From the NCBI RefSeq assembly GCF_030373265.1, contig NZ_JAUCZC010000013.1, positions 1 through 64,000 on the forward strand: a DNA stretch of 64,000 nt, read 5' to 3'. The stretch's first letter is position 1. Each line of letters begins with the position of its first letter. The translations under genes were made by a program, and so were the position numbers. Below are positions 7,914 to 16,796 of this stretch, piece by piece. This DNA comes from Blastomonas sp. (GTDB taxonomy: Bacteria > Pseudomonadota > Alphaproteobacteria > Sphingomonadales > Sphingomonadaceae). The notes under the pieces are model-generated. The model was not told the origin of the DNA. It saw nothing but the letters and a program-made list of their open reading frames with translations, and did no database searches.

Positions 7914-10355
7914 TCAAATTGCCTGCCGCTTCTTTGTCGCCAGACTAGCCTGCGCCTCCCAGGGGGCGTCGGGCCAGTGGTGGCGAGGGTAGCGGCCGCG
8001 CATGTCCTTGGCGACATCGCGCCAGCTGCCGCGCCAGAAGCCGGGCAGATCGCGCGTGGTCTGGATCGGGCGGCCGGCGGGCGAAGTCAGCGACAGCACC
8101 AACGGAATGCGGTCGCGCCCGACCGCCGGGTGCTTGTCGAGGCCATAGAGCGCCTGCACCCGCAGTTCGACCGTCGGCCCGGCGGTGGCGGAATAGTCGA
8201 TGGCGTGGCGGGTACCAGCGGGGCTGGCGAACTCGGGCGGCGCGATCCGGTCGATCGTCGGCGCCGCATCCCAGCCCAGCCGGTTCTGCAGCGCCGTGTG
8301 CAGGTGCCCCGGCGTTGCCGCTGCCAGCGATCGGTGCCCGGCAAGCAGCGGGGCGAGCCAGTCGTCGAGCATATCGAGCAGGTCCGCATCGTCCAGCGCG
8401 GTCACCCCGGCAAATCGCGCACGCTGGCGCAACGCCTGCGCCTTGTCGCCCCAATGCAGCAGGTCGAGGCCATGCTCGCGCACCCCTTCGATCAACGCGG
8501 CGCACAGTGCATCGGGGGAAGGCGAAGGGTCGGGCCCGCTCGTCAGCCGGATCGCGCCCAGCCTGCGTTCGAGCCGGGCTTCGGCGCGGCGTTCGGCGAG
8601 CGCAAAGCTGCAGCGGCTGACCCGCTCGATTCGCGCCGCCAGATGCGTTTCGACATCGGCCACGTCGAGCGCCATCGCGCTGAGGACGCGCGCGTCGGCG
8701 GCCTTGCCCTGCACCTCGCCGATCGCCAGCCACTGTGCGGTGATCAATGACGACGTGGAATCGAGCCGGAAGCTGCGCCCGCCCGCGCTCGCCCAAGCCT
8801 CGCCCGATCCGTCGCGGCGCTTGGCCACCCGGTCGGGATAAGCGAGCGCGAGCAGGATCGCGGGCGGAAGATCGGCAGGCCGGGCGTTACCCACCTGCCG
8901 CTGCGCCAGCGTCGCCCAGCGCTCGGCGAGCTTGCGCGACTTGCGCGCGCGCTCGCTGCGGTCGGAGCGCCAGCGCATCAGCCGCGCGTCGAGATCCTCG
9001 CCCTGCCCGCCCAGCCCGCGCTCCTGCAACAGCAGGGCGATTTCGGCTGCGAGCATCGCGACACCGGCGCGCGCGCCGCACAGCAGCATGTGCGCCAGAT
9101 GCGGCGGCAGCGGCAGCGCCGCGATCGCGCGGCCATTCGGCGTGATCGCGCCGCTACCATCCACCGCGTCGAGTGCCTGCAGCCGCTTGCGCGCTTCGGC
9201 GAGCAAAGGCGCAGGCGGCGGATCGAGCCAGCGCAACCGCAGCGGATCGCTCTCTCCCCAGGCGGCGCATTGCAGCACCAATGGGGCCAGATCGCTGTCG
9301 AGGATCTCGGGCGGATCGAAGCGCGGTAGTCCGCCGGTCGCGGCTTCCTCCCACAGCCGATAGGCGACGCCCGGCCCCTGGCGCGCGGCGCGGCCCGCGC
9401 GCTGGGTGGCGGCGGCCTGGCTGGCGCGTTCGGTCACCAGCCGACTGGTCGCGGCGAGCGGATCATAGCGCGCGCGCCGCGCCATGCCGCTATCGACGAC
9501 GATGCGGACGCCATCGATGGTCAGGCTGGTCTCGGCGATGCTGGTGGCGAGGATGACCTTGCGGCGGCCCTCGGGATCACGGCGGATCGCGGCGCGCTGC
9601 TCGGGCGGGGTCAAAGTGCCGTGCAGCGGGAGCACCGCGATGGCATCGCCCAGGTTCGCCAGCCGTTCCTGAGTCCGCGCGATCTCGGCGACTCCGGGCA
9701 GGAAGGCGAGGACGTCGCCCTGCTCCTCGCGCAGCGCGGTGCGGATCGCCTGCGCCATCGCATCCTCGAGCCGCTGTTCGCCGCGCCGCCCCAGATAGCG
9801 CAAATCGAGCGGGTGCGAGCGGCCTTCGCTCTCGATCACCGGCGCATCGCCCATCAGGGTCGAAAACCGCGCGCCATCAAGCGTCGCCGACATCGCGAGC
9901 AGGCGCAGGTCCGGCCGGAACGCGCCTTGCGCCTCGAGCGCCAGCGCGAGCCCGAAGTCGCTGTCGAGGCTGCGCTCGTGGACCTCGTCAAACAGCACTG
10001 CCGACACCCCCGCGAGTTCCGGGTCGGTCTGGATGCGGTTGACGAAAATCCCCTCGGTCAGCACCAGCACCCGCGTCGCCAGGCTGCTCTTGCTGTCCAT
10101 CCGGGTGGCGTAACCGATGGTCTGCCCGACGCTTTCGCCCGCCAGCTCCGCCATCCGTTCGGCCGCCGCGCGCGCGGCAAGGCGGCGCGGGGAGAGCAGC
10201 AGGATCTGCCCGGTGCACCAGGGCTGATCGAGCAGCGCAGGGGCGACAGAGGTGGTCTTGCCCGCGCCGGGAGGGGCGACGAGGACAGCATTAGGGCTGG
10301 TCGCGAGCGCGGATATCAGATCGAGCAGAACTGCGTGAATGGGAAGCACCGTCAT
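7914..10355 (-). CDS. hrpB: ATP-dependent helicase HrpB
   Basis: DEAH-box helicase of 813 aa. Walker A is APPGAGKTT (27-35), motif II is DEVHERSLDSDF, and SATLDGARF is motif III. Motifs V-VI (ATSIAETSLTIDGVRIVVDSG and QRAGRAARQGPG) lie in the second RecA domain, followed by the HA2-like and HrpB-specific C-terminal regions ending with the RYPRHHWPDAPW motif. The open frame runs upstream into the MATE gene, but that part is antisense; the ATG at 10355 (MTVLPIHAVLLDL) gives the normal family start and length. Role in bacteria is poorly defined (RNA helicase). Confidence 0.95.
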   Translation of the reverse strand: MTVLPIHAVLLDLISALATSPNAVLVAPPGAGKTTSVAPALLDQPWCTGQILLLSPRRLAARAAAERMAELAGESVGQTIGYATRMDSKSSLATRVLVLTEGIFVNRIQTDPELAGVSAVLFDEVHERSLDSDFGLALALEAQGAFRPDLRLLAMSATLDGARFSTLMGDAPVIESEGRSHPLDLRYLGRRGEQRLEDAMAQAIRTALREEQGDVLAFLPGVAEIARTQERLANLGDAIAVLPLHGTLTPPEQRAAIRRDPEGRRKVILATSIAETSLTIDGVRIVVDSGMARRARYDPLAATSRLVTERASQAAATQRAGRAARQGPGVAYRLWEEAATGGLPRFDPPEILDSDLAPLVLQCAAWGESDPLRLRWLDPPPAPLLAEARKRLQALDAVDGSGAITPNGRAIAALPLPPHLAHMLLCGARAGVAMLAAEIALLLQERGLGGQGEDLDARLMRWRSDRSERARKSRKLAERWATLAQRQVGNARPADLPPAILLALAYPDRVAKRRDGSGEAWASAGGRSFRLDSTSSLITAQWLAIGEVQGKAADARVLSAMALDVADVETHLAARIERVSRCSFALAERRAEARLERRLGAIRLTSGPDPSPSPDALCAALIEGVREHGLDLLHWGDKAQALRQRARFAGVTALDDADLLDMLDDWLAPLLAGHRSLAAATPGHLHTALQNRLGWDAAPTIDRIAPPEFASPAGTRHAIDYSATAGPTVELRVQALYGLDKHPAVGRDRIPLVLSLTSPAGRPIQTTRDLPGFWRGSWRDVAKDMRGRYPRHHWPDAPWEAQASLATKKRQAI

Positions 10356-10364
10356 GCTAGCTGC

Positions 10365-10504
10365 CCTCACCGCGTTCCCGAGCCCCTCGGCTGGCTGGCA
10401 AGCCAGCCGCTCGGGATAAACTTCCCGGCCATGCCGGGAAGTCGAGGGACCTTCCGCAACCCTCGCGCATGCGTCCCTCGACTTCGCTCGGGAACGCGGT
10501 GAGG
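10365..10504. repeat. Nested inverted-repeat element between hrpB and MATE gene
   Basis: The gap is filled by a composite palindrome. Outer arms 10365-10382 and 10487-10504 are perfect 18-bp inverted copies (CCTCACCGCGTTCCCGAG and its complement). An inner pair AAGTCGAGGGAC / GTCCCTCGACTT is perfect over 12 bp, and two small hairpins (GGCTGGC-AA-GCCAGCC and TTCCCGG-CCATG-CCGGGAA) lie between. It looks like a non-coding REP-like element; no reading frame is convincing here. Confidence 0.7.
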
Positions 10505-10513
10505 TTGGATGGC

Positions 10514-11920
10514 CTAGCCATAAACCCCCAGCCCCAGGCGCTGGCGCATCATCCAGCGCGAGACAACCAGCACCGACACCACTGCAAGCCCCGCTGCAAG
10601 GCCGACCCATACCCCTATGCCGTCCCAGCCCAGGTTGAAGGCGAAGAACCACGCGGTCCCCATGCCGACCACCCAATATCCGAACGCGGCAAACAGCATC
10701 GGCCAGCGGGTATCCTGCAATCCGCGGAGCACCCCTGCCCCCACCGCCTGCACGGCATCGACCAATTGGAAGATCGCGGCGACGACGATGAAGCTCAGCG
10801 CGAGCTGGAACGCCACCGCGGCGGTCTTGTCCGCCGGATCGATGAACAGCCCGACGAGGAAGTTTGGAAACGCGGTCATGATCGCCGACATCGCACACGC
10901 CGCGATCACCCCAAGCCCCAAAGCCGCCCAGCCCGCACGACCCGCTGCAACGGCATCGCGCGCACCATGGTGCAACCCGACCCGGACCGTCGCCGCCTGC
11001 GAGATGCTGAACGGCACCATGAACGCGAACGAGGCGATCTGGATCGCGACCGCATGCGCCGCGAGCGAATCGCGGCTGATCAGCCCCATCAGGAAGGCTG
11101 CTGCGCTGAAAATCGCGACCTCGAAGGCAAAGGTGATCGCGATCGGCAGGCCGAGCTGGAAAAGCCCGGTGTACCGCGGCCAATCCGGCACCCAGAACCG
11201 CCCGAAAAGCCGGTAGCGGCGGAACGGCCGTACCGTGGTCACCACCAGCGCCATAACGATGAACAAGGTGCAGTTGGCGATCAGATTGGCATAGGCCGCA
11301 CCCATCAGCCCCATTTCGGGGAATCCGAGATTGCCGAACACCAGCGCCCAGCAGGCGACCAGATTGACCGCGACGCCGCACAAAGTGACGATGACGCCCC
11401 AGATCGGGCGCTCAAGCGCGGAGACATACATCCGCAGCACGAACTGCAGCAGCCAGGGCAAAAGACCCCACATCGCGACGCGCATGAATTGCCCGGCGTC
11501 GCGCGACAGATCGGGCTGCTGGCCCATCAGCAGAAACAAGGCTTCGGCCTGCCACAGCACCACCCAGATCGGCACACAGGCGGTCAGCGCCACCCAGAAG
11601 CCCTGCCGCACGGTGCGGCGGATATCGCGAACCGAATGCGCGCGGCGTCCGCGCTCGGCCGCGATCATCGGCGAGGCCGCGGTCATCAGCCCCATGCCGA
11701 AGGTGCCGCACGCGAAATACAGGTTCACCGCCAGCGCCGCTGCCGCCAGCGCCTGCACGCTGTAGCGGCCCAGAATGATCACCTCGGTGGTGTGGATCGC
11801 CATCTGCGCGAGGTTGCCCAGCACCAGGGGACCTGCGAGCCAGAGCAGCGCACGGATTTCGATCCGCAAGGAAGCGGGGCGGGCATCGCCAGGAAGGGAA
11901 GTGGCTGAAAGCGCCGTCAT
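10514..11920 (-). CDS. MATE family efflux transporter
   Basis: Multidrug and toxic compound extrusion family membrane protein, 468 aa, with about 12 hydrophobic segments in two MatE halves. The first helix region (LLWLAGPLVLGNLAQMAIHTTEVIILGRYS) is typical, with the long internal repeat beginning near residue 245. It would export cationic compounds or drugs in exchange for Na+ or H+; the substrate is unknown. Start ATG at 11920. It is monocistronic, with an intergenic repeat on its 3' side and a small-protein pair about 110 bp upstream on the same strand. Confidence 0.92.
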   Translation of the reverse strand: MTALSATSLPGDARPASLRIEIRALLWLAGPLVLGNLAQMAIHTTEVIILGRYSVQALAAAALAVNLYFACGTFGMGLMTAASPMIAAERGRRAHSVRDIRRTVRQGFWVALTACVPIWVVLWQAEALFLLMGQQPDLSRDAGQFMRVAMWGLLPWLLQFVLRMYVSALERPIWGVIVTLCGVAVNLVACWALVFGNLGFPEMGLMGAAYANLIANCTLFIVMALVVTTVRPFRRYRLFGRFWVPDWPRYTGLFQLGLPIAITFAFEVAIFSAAAFLMGLISRDSLAAHAVAIQIASFAFMVPFSISQAATVRVGLHHGARDAVAAGRAGWAALGLGVIAACAMSAIMTAFPNFLVGLFIDPADKTAAVAFQLALSFIVVAAIFQLVDAVQAVGAGVLRGLQDTRWPMLFAAFGYWVVGMGTAWFFAFNLGWDGIGVWVGLAAGLAVVSVLVVSRWMMRQRLGLGVYG

Positions 11921-12029
11921 GATTGACTACCTACACCAGCCGCGCGGTGACAGGCTTGGTCGTGTGTGTTGGGAATGAATTTTGGCCAAGGAATTTGCTG
12001 TGTTTGACCGCTCAGCGCAGAACAGGGCC

Positions 12030-12137
12030 TTAGCGCAAGTGGTTGCGCTGCTTCTGCCAGTAAAAGCCCGCCACCATTGCTGCTACGGCGACGACATTGC
12101 CAACAATGGCCATTGCAAGGAATACCGACTGGGTCAT
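12030..12137 (-). CDS. Small membrane protein, 35 aa
   Basis: Short frame starting MTQSVFLAMAIVGNVVAVAA and ending QKQRNHLR. One hydrophobic helix (about residues 4-26) is followed by a basic tail, so it would be an N-out/C-in single-pass micro-protein. Its ATG overlaps the stop of the preceding gene as ATGA, which argues for translational coupling and for its being real. Not recognised as a known family. Confidence is moderate because of its size. Confidence 0.45.
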   Translation of the reverse strand: MTQSVFLAMAIVGNVVAVAAMVAGFYWQKQRNHLR

Positions 12138-12418
12138 GGCACGAATTTCTCACATCTTCGAAGGATTTGCAACTGATCGCCCACCAGCGTCTGCGCTTGC
12201 GCAGGGCTAAGGGCCGGGTTCAACGCTTCGTCAGCGACAATCATATACGCCTGCTGGCAAATGGTTGCCTGACGGCTGGAGGCATTGCCATCGCCAGCGC
12301 CGAAATACCCGATTATCGCGGCACCGATTATGCCGACAAGGCCGGTCACCGCGCCTGCCAATGCAACCGGATTCCAGGGGTTGCGGTCTGTCCGGTTTAA
12401 CTCAAGCAAACGCCGCAA
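12134..12418 (-). CDS. Hypothetical membrane protein with coiled-coil N-terminus
   Basis: At least 94 aa. From the TTG at 12418 it has a polar start, a hydrophobic helix (PVALAGAVTGLVGIIGAAIIGYF) and a soluble tail with two Cys. The frame is open further upstream to a stop near 12495. That stretch reads as a heptad-like coiled coil (ELEVLENEFERLRSEADELR), so the real protein probably starts upstream, where the only candidate codons are CTG. It follows the polyprenyl synthase gene by less than 100 bp and is coupled to the 35-aa gene downstream. Function unknown. Confidence 0.55.
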   Translation of the reverse strand: MRRLLELNRTDRNPWNPVALAGAVTGLVGIIGAAIIGYFGAGDGNASSRQATICQQAYMIVADEALNPALSPAQAQTLVGDQLQILRRCEKFVP

Positions 12419-12511
12419 TTCATCCGCTTCGCTGCGAAGCCGTTCGAACTCGTTTTCCAGAACCTCCAGCTCCGACCTCGTTGGAGGTCTTGCTTACGGT
12501 TCGGTCACTGC

Positions 12512-13540
12512 TCAATAGCCTCTTGCGATCGCAAACTCGACCGTTTCGATCAGCGCCGCCTTGGCCTTGCCGTTGGGGAAGCCGGCGATGGCATCGATGG
12601 CGCGCTGGCCGAAGTGGCGGGCGCGGTCGAGTGTCAGGTCGATCGCGTTATGGCGGCGCAGCAGATCGGTCGCGTGGGCGAGATCCTCGTCCGATGTCCG
12701 GTGACCGATGATCGCAGCCTCCCAGAACTTGCGCTCTTCGGGCGTGCCGTGCGCATAGGCCAGGATCACCGGCAAGGTCACCTTGCCGTCGCGGAAGTCG
12801 TCACCGACATCCTTGCCCATCTTGGCCGCGTCCGAGACGTAATCGATCGCGTCGTCGACCAGCTGGAAGGCGATGCCGAGGTTGCGTCCATAGGCATCGA
12901 GCGCGAGCTCGTCGGCCTCGTTGCGCTCTGCCACCACCGCCGAAATCCGGCAGGCAGCCGCGAACAACGCCGCGGTCTTCGCGCCGATGATCGCCAGATA
13001 GCGCTCTTCGCTGGTCTCGATCTGACGCTGCGCGGTGAGCTGGTCGACCTCGCCCTCGGCGATGATCGCGGACGCACCCGAAAGAATCTTCAGCACCTTA
13101 AGCGAGCCGTCCTCGACCATCAGTTCGAACGAGCGGCTGAACAGGAAATCGCCGACCAGCACCGTGGCCGGGTTGCCGAAGATCAGATTGGCGGCCTTCT
13201 TGCCGCGGCGCATGTCCGACCCGTCGACGACATCGTCGTGCAGGAGGGTCGCGGTGTGGATGAACTCGACGGCCGCCGCCAATTTGTAATGGCGGGTGCC
13301 GGGATAATCGAGCAACCGCGCGCAGGCCAATGTCAGCATCGGCCGCATGCGCTTGCCGCCGCCTGCGATCAGATGCCCGGCAAGTTCGGGAATCAACGGG
13401 ATCTTGGACTGCATGCGGTCCAGAATCACGCTGTTTACCGAATGCAGATCGTGCGCGACCAGCTCCATGATCGGGTCCAGGCTGGGAGCTGCGGCAGGCG
13501 CGCTGCCGGGGCGGCCGATCGGGTGGATAGTCGCTGTCAT
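12512..13540 (-). CDS. ispB: Polyprenyl diphosphate synthase (octaprenyl/decaprenyl type)
   Basis: Trans-isoprenyl diphosphate synthase of about 342 aa that makes the side chain of ubiquinone from FPP and IPP. The first Asp-rich motif is LLHDDVVDGSDMRRG, the second is QLVDDAIDYVSD, and GGGKRMRPML gives the substrate-binding region. I start at the ATG at 13540 (MTATIHPIGRP); the frame is open eight codons earlier. Chain length cannot be read from sequence alone; sphingomonads usually carry ubiquinone-10, so a decaprenyl product is plausible. Confidence 0.92.
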   Translation of the reverse strand: MTATIHPIGRPGSAPAAAPSLDPIMELVAHDLHSVNSVILDRMQSKIPLIPELAGHLIAGGGKRMRPMLTLACARLLDYPGTRHYKLAAAVEFIHTATLLHDDVVDGSDMRRGKKAANLIFGNPATVLVGDFLFSRSFELMVEDGSLKVLKILSGASAIIAEGEVDQLTAQRQIETSEERYLAIIGAKTAALFAAACRISAVVAERNEADELALDAYGRNLGIAFQLVDDAIDYVSDAAKMGKDVGDDFRDGKVTLPVILAYAHGTPEERKFWEAAIIGHRTSDEDLAHATDLLRRHNAIDLTLDRARHFGQRAIDAIAGFPNGKAKAALIETVEFAIARGY

Positions 13541-13645
13541 GGGTTGCGATGTGGCAATCCGCATGGCTTAAGGCAAGCGCAAAGCGCAGCGGTCACATGA
13601 TACGCCGCGTGATTCTGGTCCCGTAGCTGACAAGGCACTACCGTT

Positions 13646-13933
13646 ATGGCGCACGATCCCGTCCTGGCCGCTTTCCGGCAGAGCATCGACAACATCGATG
13701 CGGCTCTGATCTTCATGCTCGCCGAACGCTTCAAGATCACCAAGGCGGTGGGCGAATACAAGGCCAAGACCGCATTGCCGCCCGCCGACCCCGGCCGCGA
13801 GGAACAACAGATCGCGCGGATGAAGCGGCTCGCGGTCGACGCCGATCTCGACCCTGATTTTTCGGAAAAGTTTCTGCGCTTCGTGATCGACGAGGTGATC
13901 CGGCATCATGAGCAGATCCGGGATGCCGGGTGA
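13646..13933 (+). CDS. Chorismate mutase (AroQ class)
   Basis: Single-domain all-helical chorismate mutase, 95 aa, converting chorismate to prephenate for Phe/Tyr synthesis. The N-terminal helix (LAAFRQSIDNIDAALIFMLAERFKITKAVGEYKAK) has the family pattern with the active-site Arg/Lys; FRQSIDNIDAALI replaces the commoner LRxxIDxID. The C-terminal helix ends near FLRFVIDEVIRHHEQI. It diverges from the polyprenyl synthase gene and is followed by a palindromic repeat. Confidence 0.9.
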   Translation: MAHDPVLAAFRQSIDNIDAALIFMLAERFKITKAVGEYKAKTALPPADPGREEQQIARMKRLAVDADLDPDFSEKFLRFVIDEVIRHHEQIRDAG

Positions 13934-13944
13934 GATAGCCTTCA

Positions 13945-14085
13945 AAATCCTCCCCCGGGACGGGGAGGTGGCAGCCCGCAGGGCTGACGGAGGGGAAGCG
14001 GCCAGACGCAACTTTGGTAGGGCGGCACAACCCCGCCTCCCCTCCACCACTGCTTGGTCCCCCTCCCCGTTCCGGGGAGGAATTT
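13945..14085. repeat. Intergenic inverted repeat (CCTCCCC family)
   Basis: Between the convergent chorismate mutase and histidine kinase genes, AAATCCTCCCCC-GGGAC-GGGGAGG at the left and CCTCCCCGTTCCGGGGAGGAATTT at the right are near-complementary arms about 140 bp apart. Each arm is also a small hairpin. This resembles a dispersed non-coding palindromic element and may double as a bidirectional transcription barrier. No coding capacity is seen. Confidence 0.6.
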
Positions 14086-14092
14086 GAATGCC

Positions 14093-15520
14093 CTACCCCG
14101 CCCGCGGCAGCCTCAACCGCACCAGCAGCCCGCCCAGATCCTCGCTCTCGTCGAGCTCGACCAGCCCGCCGTAAATCTCGGCGACATCGCGCACGATGGC
14201 GAGCCCCAGCCCCGTGCCCGGCTTGCCGGTATCCAGCCTGGCGCCGCGATCGAAGATGCGCACGCGTTCGCTGTCCGGGATGCCGGTGCCGTCGTCCTCG
14301 ATCCAGATATCGACCAGCTTCGGGTCCACAGACCCGGGCGGGTCGATGGTGACGAACACACTTCCGCCGCCGTATTTGCCCGCATTCTCGACCAGGTTGC
14401 CGAGCATTTCTTCCAGGTCCTGCCGCTCGATCGCGACCATTGCGGTCTTGCTGCCATCCAGGTCGCAGCGGACGTGCGGATAGAGCCGCGATACCGCGCG
14501 CTCCACCGCCTGCGCGCTTTCCCAGACATTGGCACGGGCGAGCGCCTGTCCGCGCCGGCCGACCGCGCGGGCGCGGGCGAGATGGTGGTCGACCTGGCGG
14601 CGCATCACCGCGGCCTCGCGGATCACGGTATCGGCAAGGTCATCGGCGCGCGCGGTCGCGCTGTTCATCACCACGGTGAGCGGGGTCTTGAGCGCATGGG
14701 CGAGGTTGCCGGCATGCCGCCGCGCCTCCTCGGCCTGCTTCTCGTTGTGCTCGAGCAGCGCGTTCAATTCCTCGACCATCGGCATCACCTCGATCGGCAT
14801 CGGATCGCGCACCCGGTCCATCTTCCCGGTGCGCATCGCCTGGATCGCCTCGCGCACCTTGCGCAAGGGCCACAGGCCATACAGCGTCTGCAGCCCGGCC
14901 AGAATGATCAGCCCCAGCGCCAGCAATGCGAAGCTGTAAGTCAACGTCTGGCGAAGCTGGCGGATCTGCAGATCCATCGCTTCACGCGACTGCGCCACCA
15001 TGAAGCGCCACCGCACCTTCGATCCGGGCAGATAGATCGACTGTTCGATGATCCGCAGTTCGCCATCGGTGAACTGCTCGCTGTTGTAGATATGCGGCTG
15101 CGAATCGCTGTGGTCGGTCTCGATCGTGAGCGCCCGGTCCCATAAAGAGCGCGAGGTGAAATCGGCATGCCCCCTGCCGCTGATCTGCCAGTAAAGCCCG
15201 CTGTTGGGCTCGAGGAACCTCTGGTCGCCCAAAGGCCGGTTGAAGAAGACCTCGCCATCTGGCCCGATTTCCGCCGACGAGATCATCGCGGTCAGCACGT
15301 ATTCGAGCTGGTCGTCGAAGCTGGTGGTGACGGTGTTGGTCAGAATGCGATCAAGCGCCAGCCCGCCGCCGAGCAGCAGCACGAAAATCCACGCCGCCGC
15401 GATGCCGATCATCCGGCGGCTGAGCGATCCGGTGTTGGGCAACGGTGCCGCGGGCGCGGCCGATACCGGGTCGGGATCAGCCGTCGGCACGCTCTGCCGG
15501 GTCTTCAAGGCTGTAGCCAA
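14093..15520 (-). CDS. Sensor histidine kinase (two-component, PhoQ-like architecture)
   Basis: Membrane histidine kinase, 475 aa. A hydrophobic segment is at about 36-55, a periplasmic sensor domain at about 60-210 (with DRALTIETDHSDSQPHIYNSE), and a second membrane helix in TYSFALLALGLIILAGL. HAMP-like and dimerisation regions follow, with the phospho-acceptor in NLAHALKTPL, then the N box (LVENAGKYGG), G1 (EDDGTGIP) and G2 (GTGLGLAIV). It overlaps the response regulator gene by 44 bp, so the pair is co-translated. The signal is unknown; divalent cation or envelope stress is only an analogy to PhoPQ. Confidence 0.92.
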   Translation of the reverse strand: MATALKTRQSVPTADPDPVSAAPAAPLPNTGSLSRRMIGIAAAWIFVLLLGGGLALDRILTNTVTTSFDDQLEYVLTAMISSAEIGPDGEVFFNRPLGDQRFLEPNSGLYWQISGRGHADFTSRSLWDRALTIETDHSDSQPHIYNSEQFTDGELRIIEQSIYLPGSKVRWRFMVAQSREAMDLQIRQLRQTLTYSFALLALGLIILAGLQTLYGLWPLRKVREAIQAMRTGKMDRVRDPMPIEVMPMVEELNALLEHNEKQAEEARRHAGNLAHALKTPLTVVMNSATARADDLADTVIREAAVMRRQVDHHLARARAVGRRGQALARANVWESAQAVERAVSRLYPHVRCDLDGSKTAMVAIERQDLEEMLGNLVENAGKYGGGSVFVTIDPPGSVDPKLVDIWIEDDGTGIPDSERVRIFDRGARLDTGKPGTGLGLAIVRDVAEIYGGLVELDESEDLGGLLVRLRLPRAG

Positions 15521-16154
15521 GCCCGCGGATCGTGGTGATCACGTCCGAGCCCAGCTTCTTGCGGATGCGCGTGACGAACACCTCGATGGTGTTGGAATCG
15601 CGGTCGAAATCCTGGTCGTAGATATGCTCGATCAGTTCGGTGCGGCTGATGACCTTGCCCTTGTGGTGGAGCAGGTACGACAGCAACTTGTATTCCTGCG
15701 CGGTGAGCTTCACCGGCTCGCCGTTCAGCGAAACCTTGCCCGAGCGCGTGTCGAGCCGGACATCGCCTGCGGTCAGCTCGCTCGAGGCGTTGCCCGATGC
15801 ACGGCGGATCAGCGCGCGCAGCCGGGCGATCAGCTCTTCGGTCTGGAAAGGCTTGGCGAGATAATCATCGGCGCCGGCGTCGAGGCCTGCGACCTTGTCC
15901 GACCAGCTGTCGCGCGCGGTCAGGACCAGCACCGGGAAGGTGCGGCCCTCCTTGCGCCACATGCCGAGCACAGTGAGACCGTCGATCTCGGGAAGGCCAA
16001 GGTCGAGGATGACCGCGTCATAGTCCTCGGTCGAGCCCATGAAATGGCCGTCCTCGCCATCGACCGACAGATCGACGGCATAGCCGGTGGCCTCCAGCGT
16101 GGACTTGAGCTGTTTGCCAAGGGTCGGTTCATCCTCGACGATCAGAACGCGCAT
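15477..16154 (-). CDS. OmpR/PhoP-family response regulator
   Basis: Response regulator of 225 aa. The receiver domain (1-115) has the acidic pocket ED at 7-8, phospho-acceptor Asp51 in VILDLGLPEIDG and Lys in AKPFQ. The winged-helix DNA-binding domain (about 125-220) contains LTAQEYKLLSYLLHHKGKVISR and NTIEVFVTRIRKKLG. It is the first gene of the pair with the overlapping kinase. A PepSY-domain protein lies 124 bp upstream on the same strand, a common target or partner of such systems. Confidence 0.94.
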   Translation of the reverse strand: MRVLIVEDEPTLGKQLKSTLEATGYAVDLSVDGEDGHFMGSTEDYDAVILDLGLPEIDGLTVLGMWRKEGRTFPVLVLTARDSWSDKVAGLDAGADDYLAKPFQTEELIARLRALIRRASGNASSELTAGDVRLDTRSGKVSLNGEPVKLTAQEYKLLSYLLHHKGKVISRTELIEHIYDQDFDRDSNTIEVFVTRIRKKLGSDVITTIRGLGYSLEDPAERADG

Positions 16155-16278
16155 CGGCTACTCCTGCAAAATGGTCGGGGAAGCGGCAAGGCGGGTGCCG
16201 GGGCTTCCGTGAAAGGGTGCATATTGGCCAAAACGCGCGTGGTGACAAGTTGGCGGACGGAAAAGAAGACGGTACCGA

Positions 16279-16599
16279 TCAACCCGTCTGGCGCAGAATG
16301 GCTCCCGTCCGCGCATCGACATCGACAAAGATAACCCGCCCGCTGTCGAGAAATTTGAGCCGGTAGACCTGCGATCCGGCGTCATATTCGGGGCCGAGAT
16401 ACTGCATCCCGCGCATCTTGGGGAGAATGCGTCCCTCGATTTCGCGCAGGGATTTGACCTGGCCGGCCATGAACTGTTCGCGCGCCTCGCTCTGTTCGCC
16501 GCGACGCTTGCCGTCGAGCGCGTCCGCATGCGGCGCGCCCGCCACCAGCAGGGCAGCGCTCAGGGCCAGACCCGGTAGCCAGAAAGAGAACAGTGTCAT
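16279..16599 (-). CDS. PepSY-like exported protein
   Basis: Protein of 106 aa with an N-terminal signal peptide (LFSFWLPGLALSAALLVAGAPHADA). The mature C-terminal half resembles a PepSY repeat (YRLKFLDSGRVIFVDVDARTGAILR). PepSY proteins are periplasmic and often linked to two-component systems as protease inhibitors or modulators. It lies directly upstream of the response regulator/kinase pair on the same strand, so it may feed into, or be controlled by, that system. Confidence 0.75.
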   Translation of the reverse strand: MTLFSFWLPGLALSAALLVAGAPHADALDGKRRGEQSEAREQFMAGQVKSLREIEGRILPKMRGMQYLGPEYDAGSQVYRLKFLDSGRVIFVDVDARTGAILRQTG

Positions 16600-16702
16600 G
16601 CCGACCGCATTATCCCCCGATCATTGAATAACCGCTGAATAAGGCGCTAACGTCTTCTTCAAGCTTTGGCCAGAGCCACGCCGTTGCTTAATGCTCGCCC
16701 CC

Positions 16703-16779
16703 GTCATTCCCGCAATGGCGGGAATCCCGCTTCGGCAATGGTAGCGCCAAAGCGGGACCCCCGCTTTCGCGGGGATGAC
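16703..16779. repeat. Intergenic palindromic element (GTCAT-CCCGC type)
   Basis: In the 197-bp gap upstream of the PepSY gene, GTCATTCCCGCAATGGCGGG and CCCGCTTTCGCGGGGATGAC form imperfect inverted arms, each itself a hairpin, ending in AATCCCGCTT / AAGCGGGACC. This is the widespread REP-like 'GTCATCCCCGCGAAAGCGGGG' type. No gene is seen in this gap. Confidence 0.7.
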
Positions 16780-16796
16780 GAGGTTCAGCTGAGCAA

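Noticed and set aside
10356-11381. Extension of hrpB upstream of 10355
   Set aside because: The added 340 codons are antisense to the MATE transporter and cross the repeat element; HrpB has a normal start at 10355.
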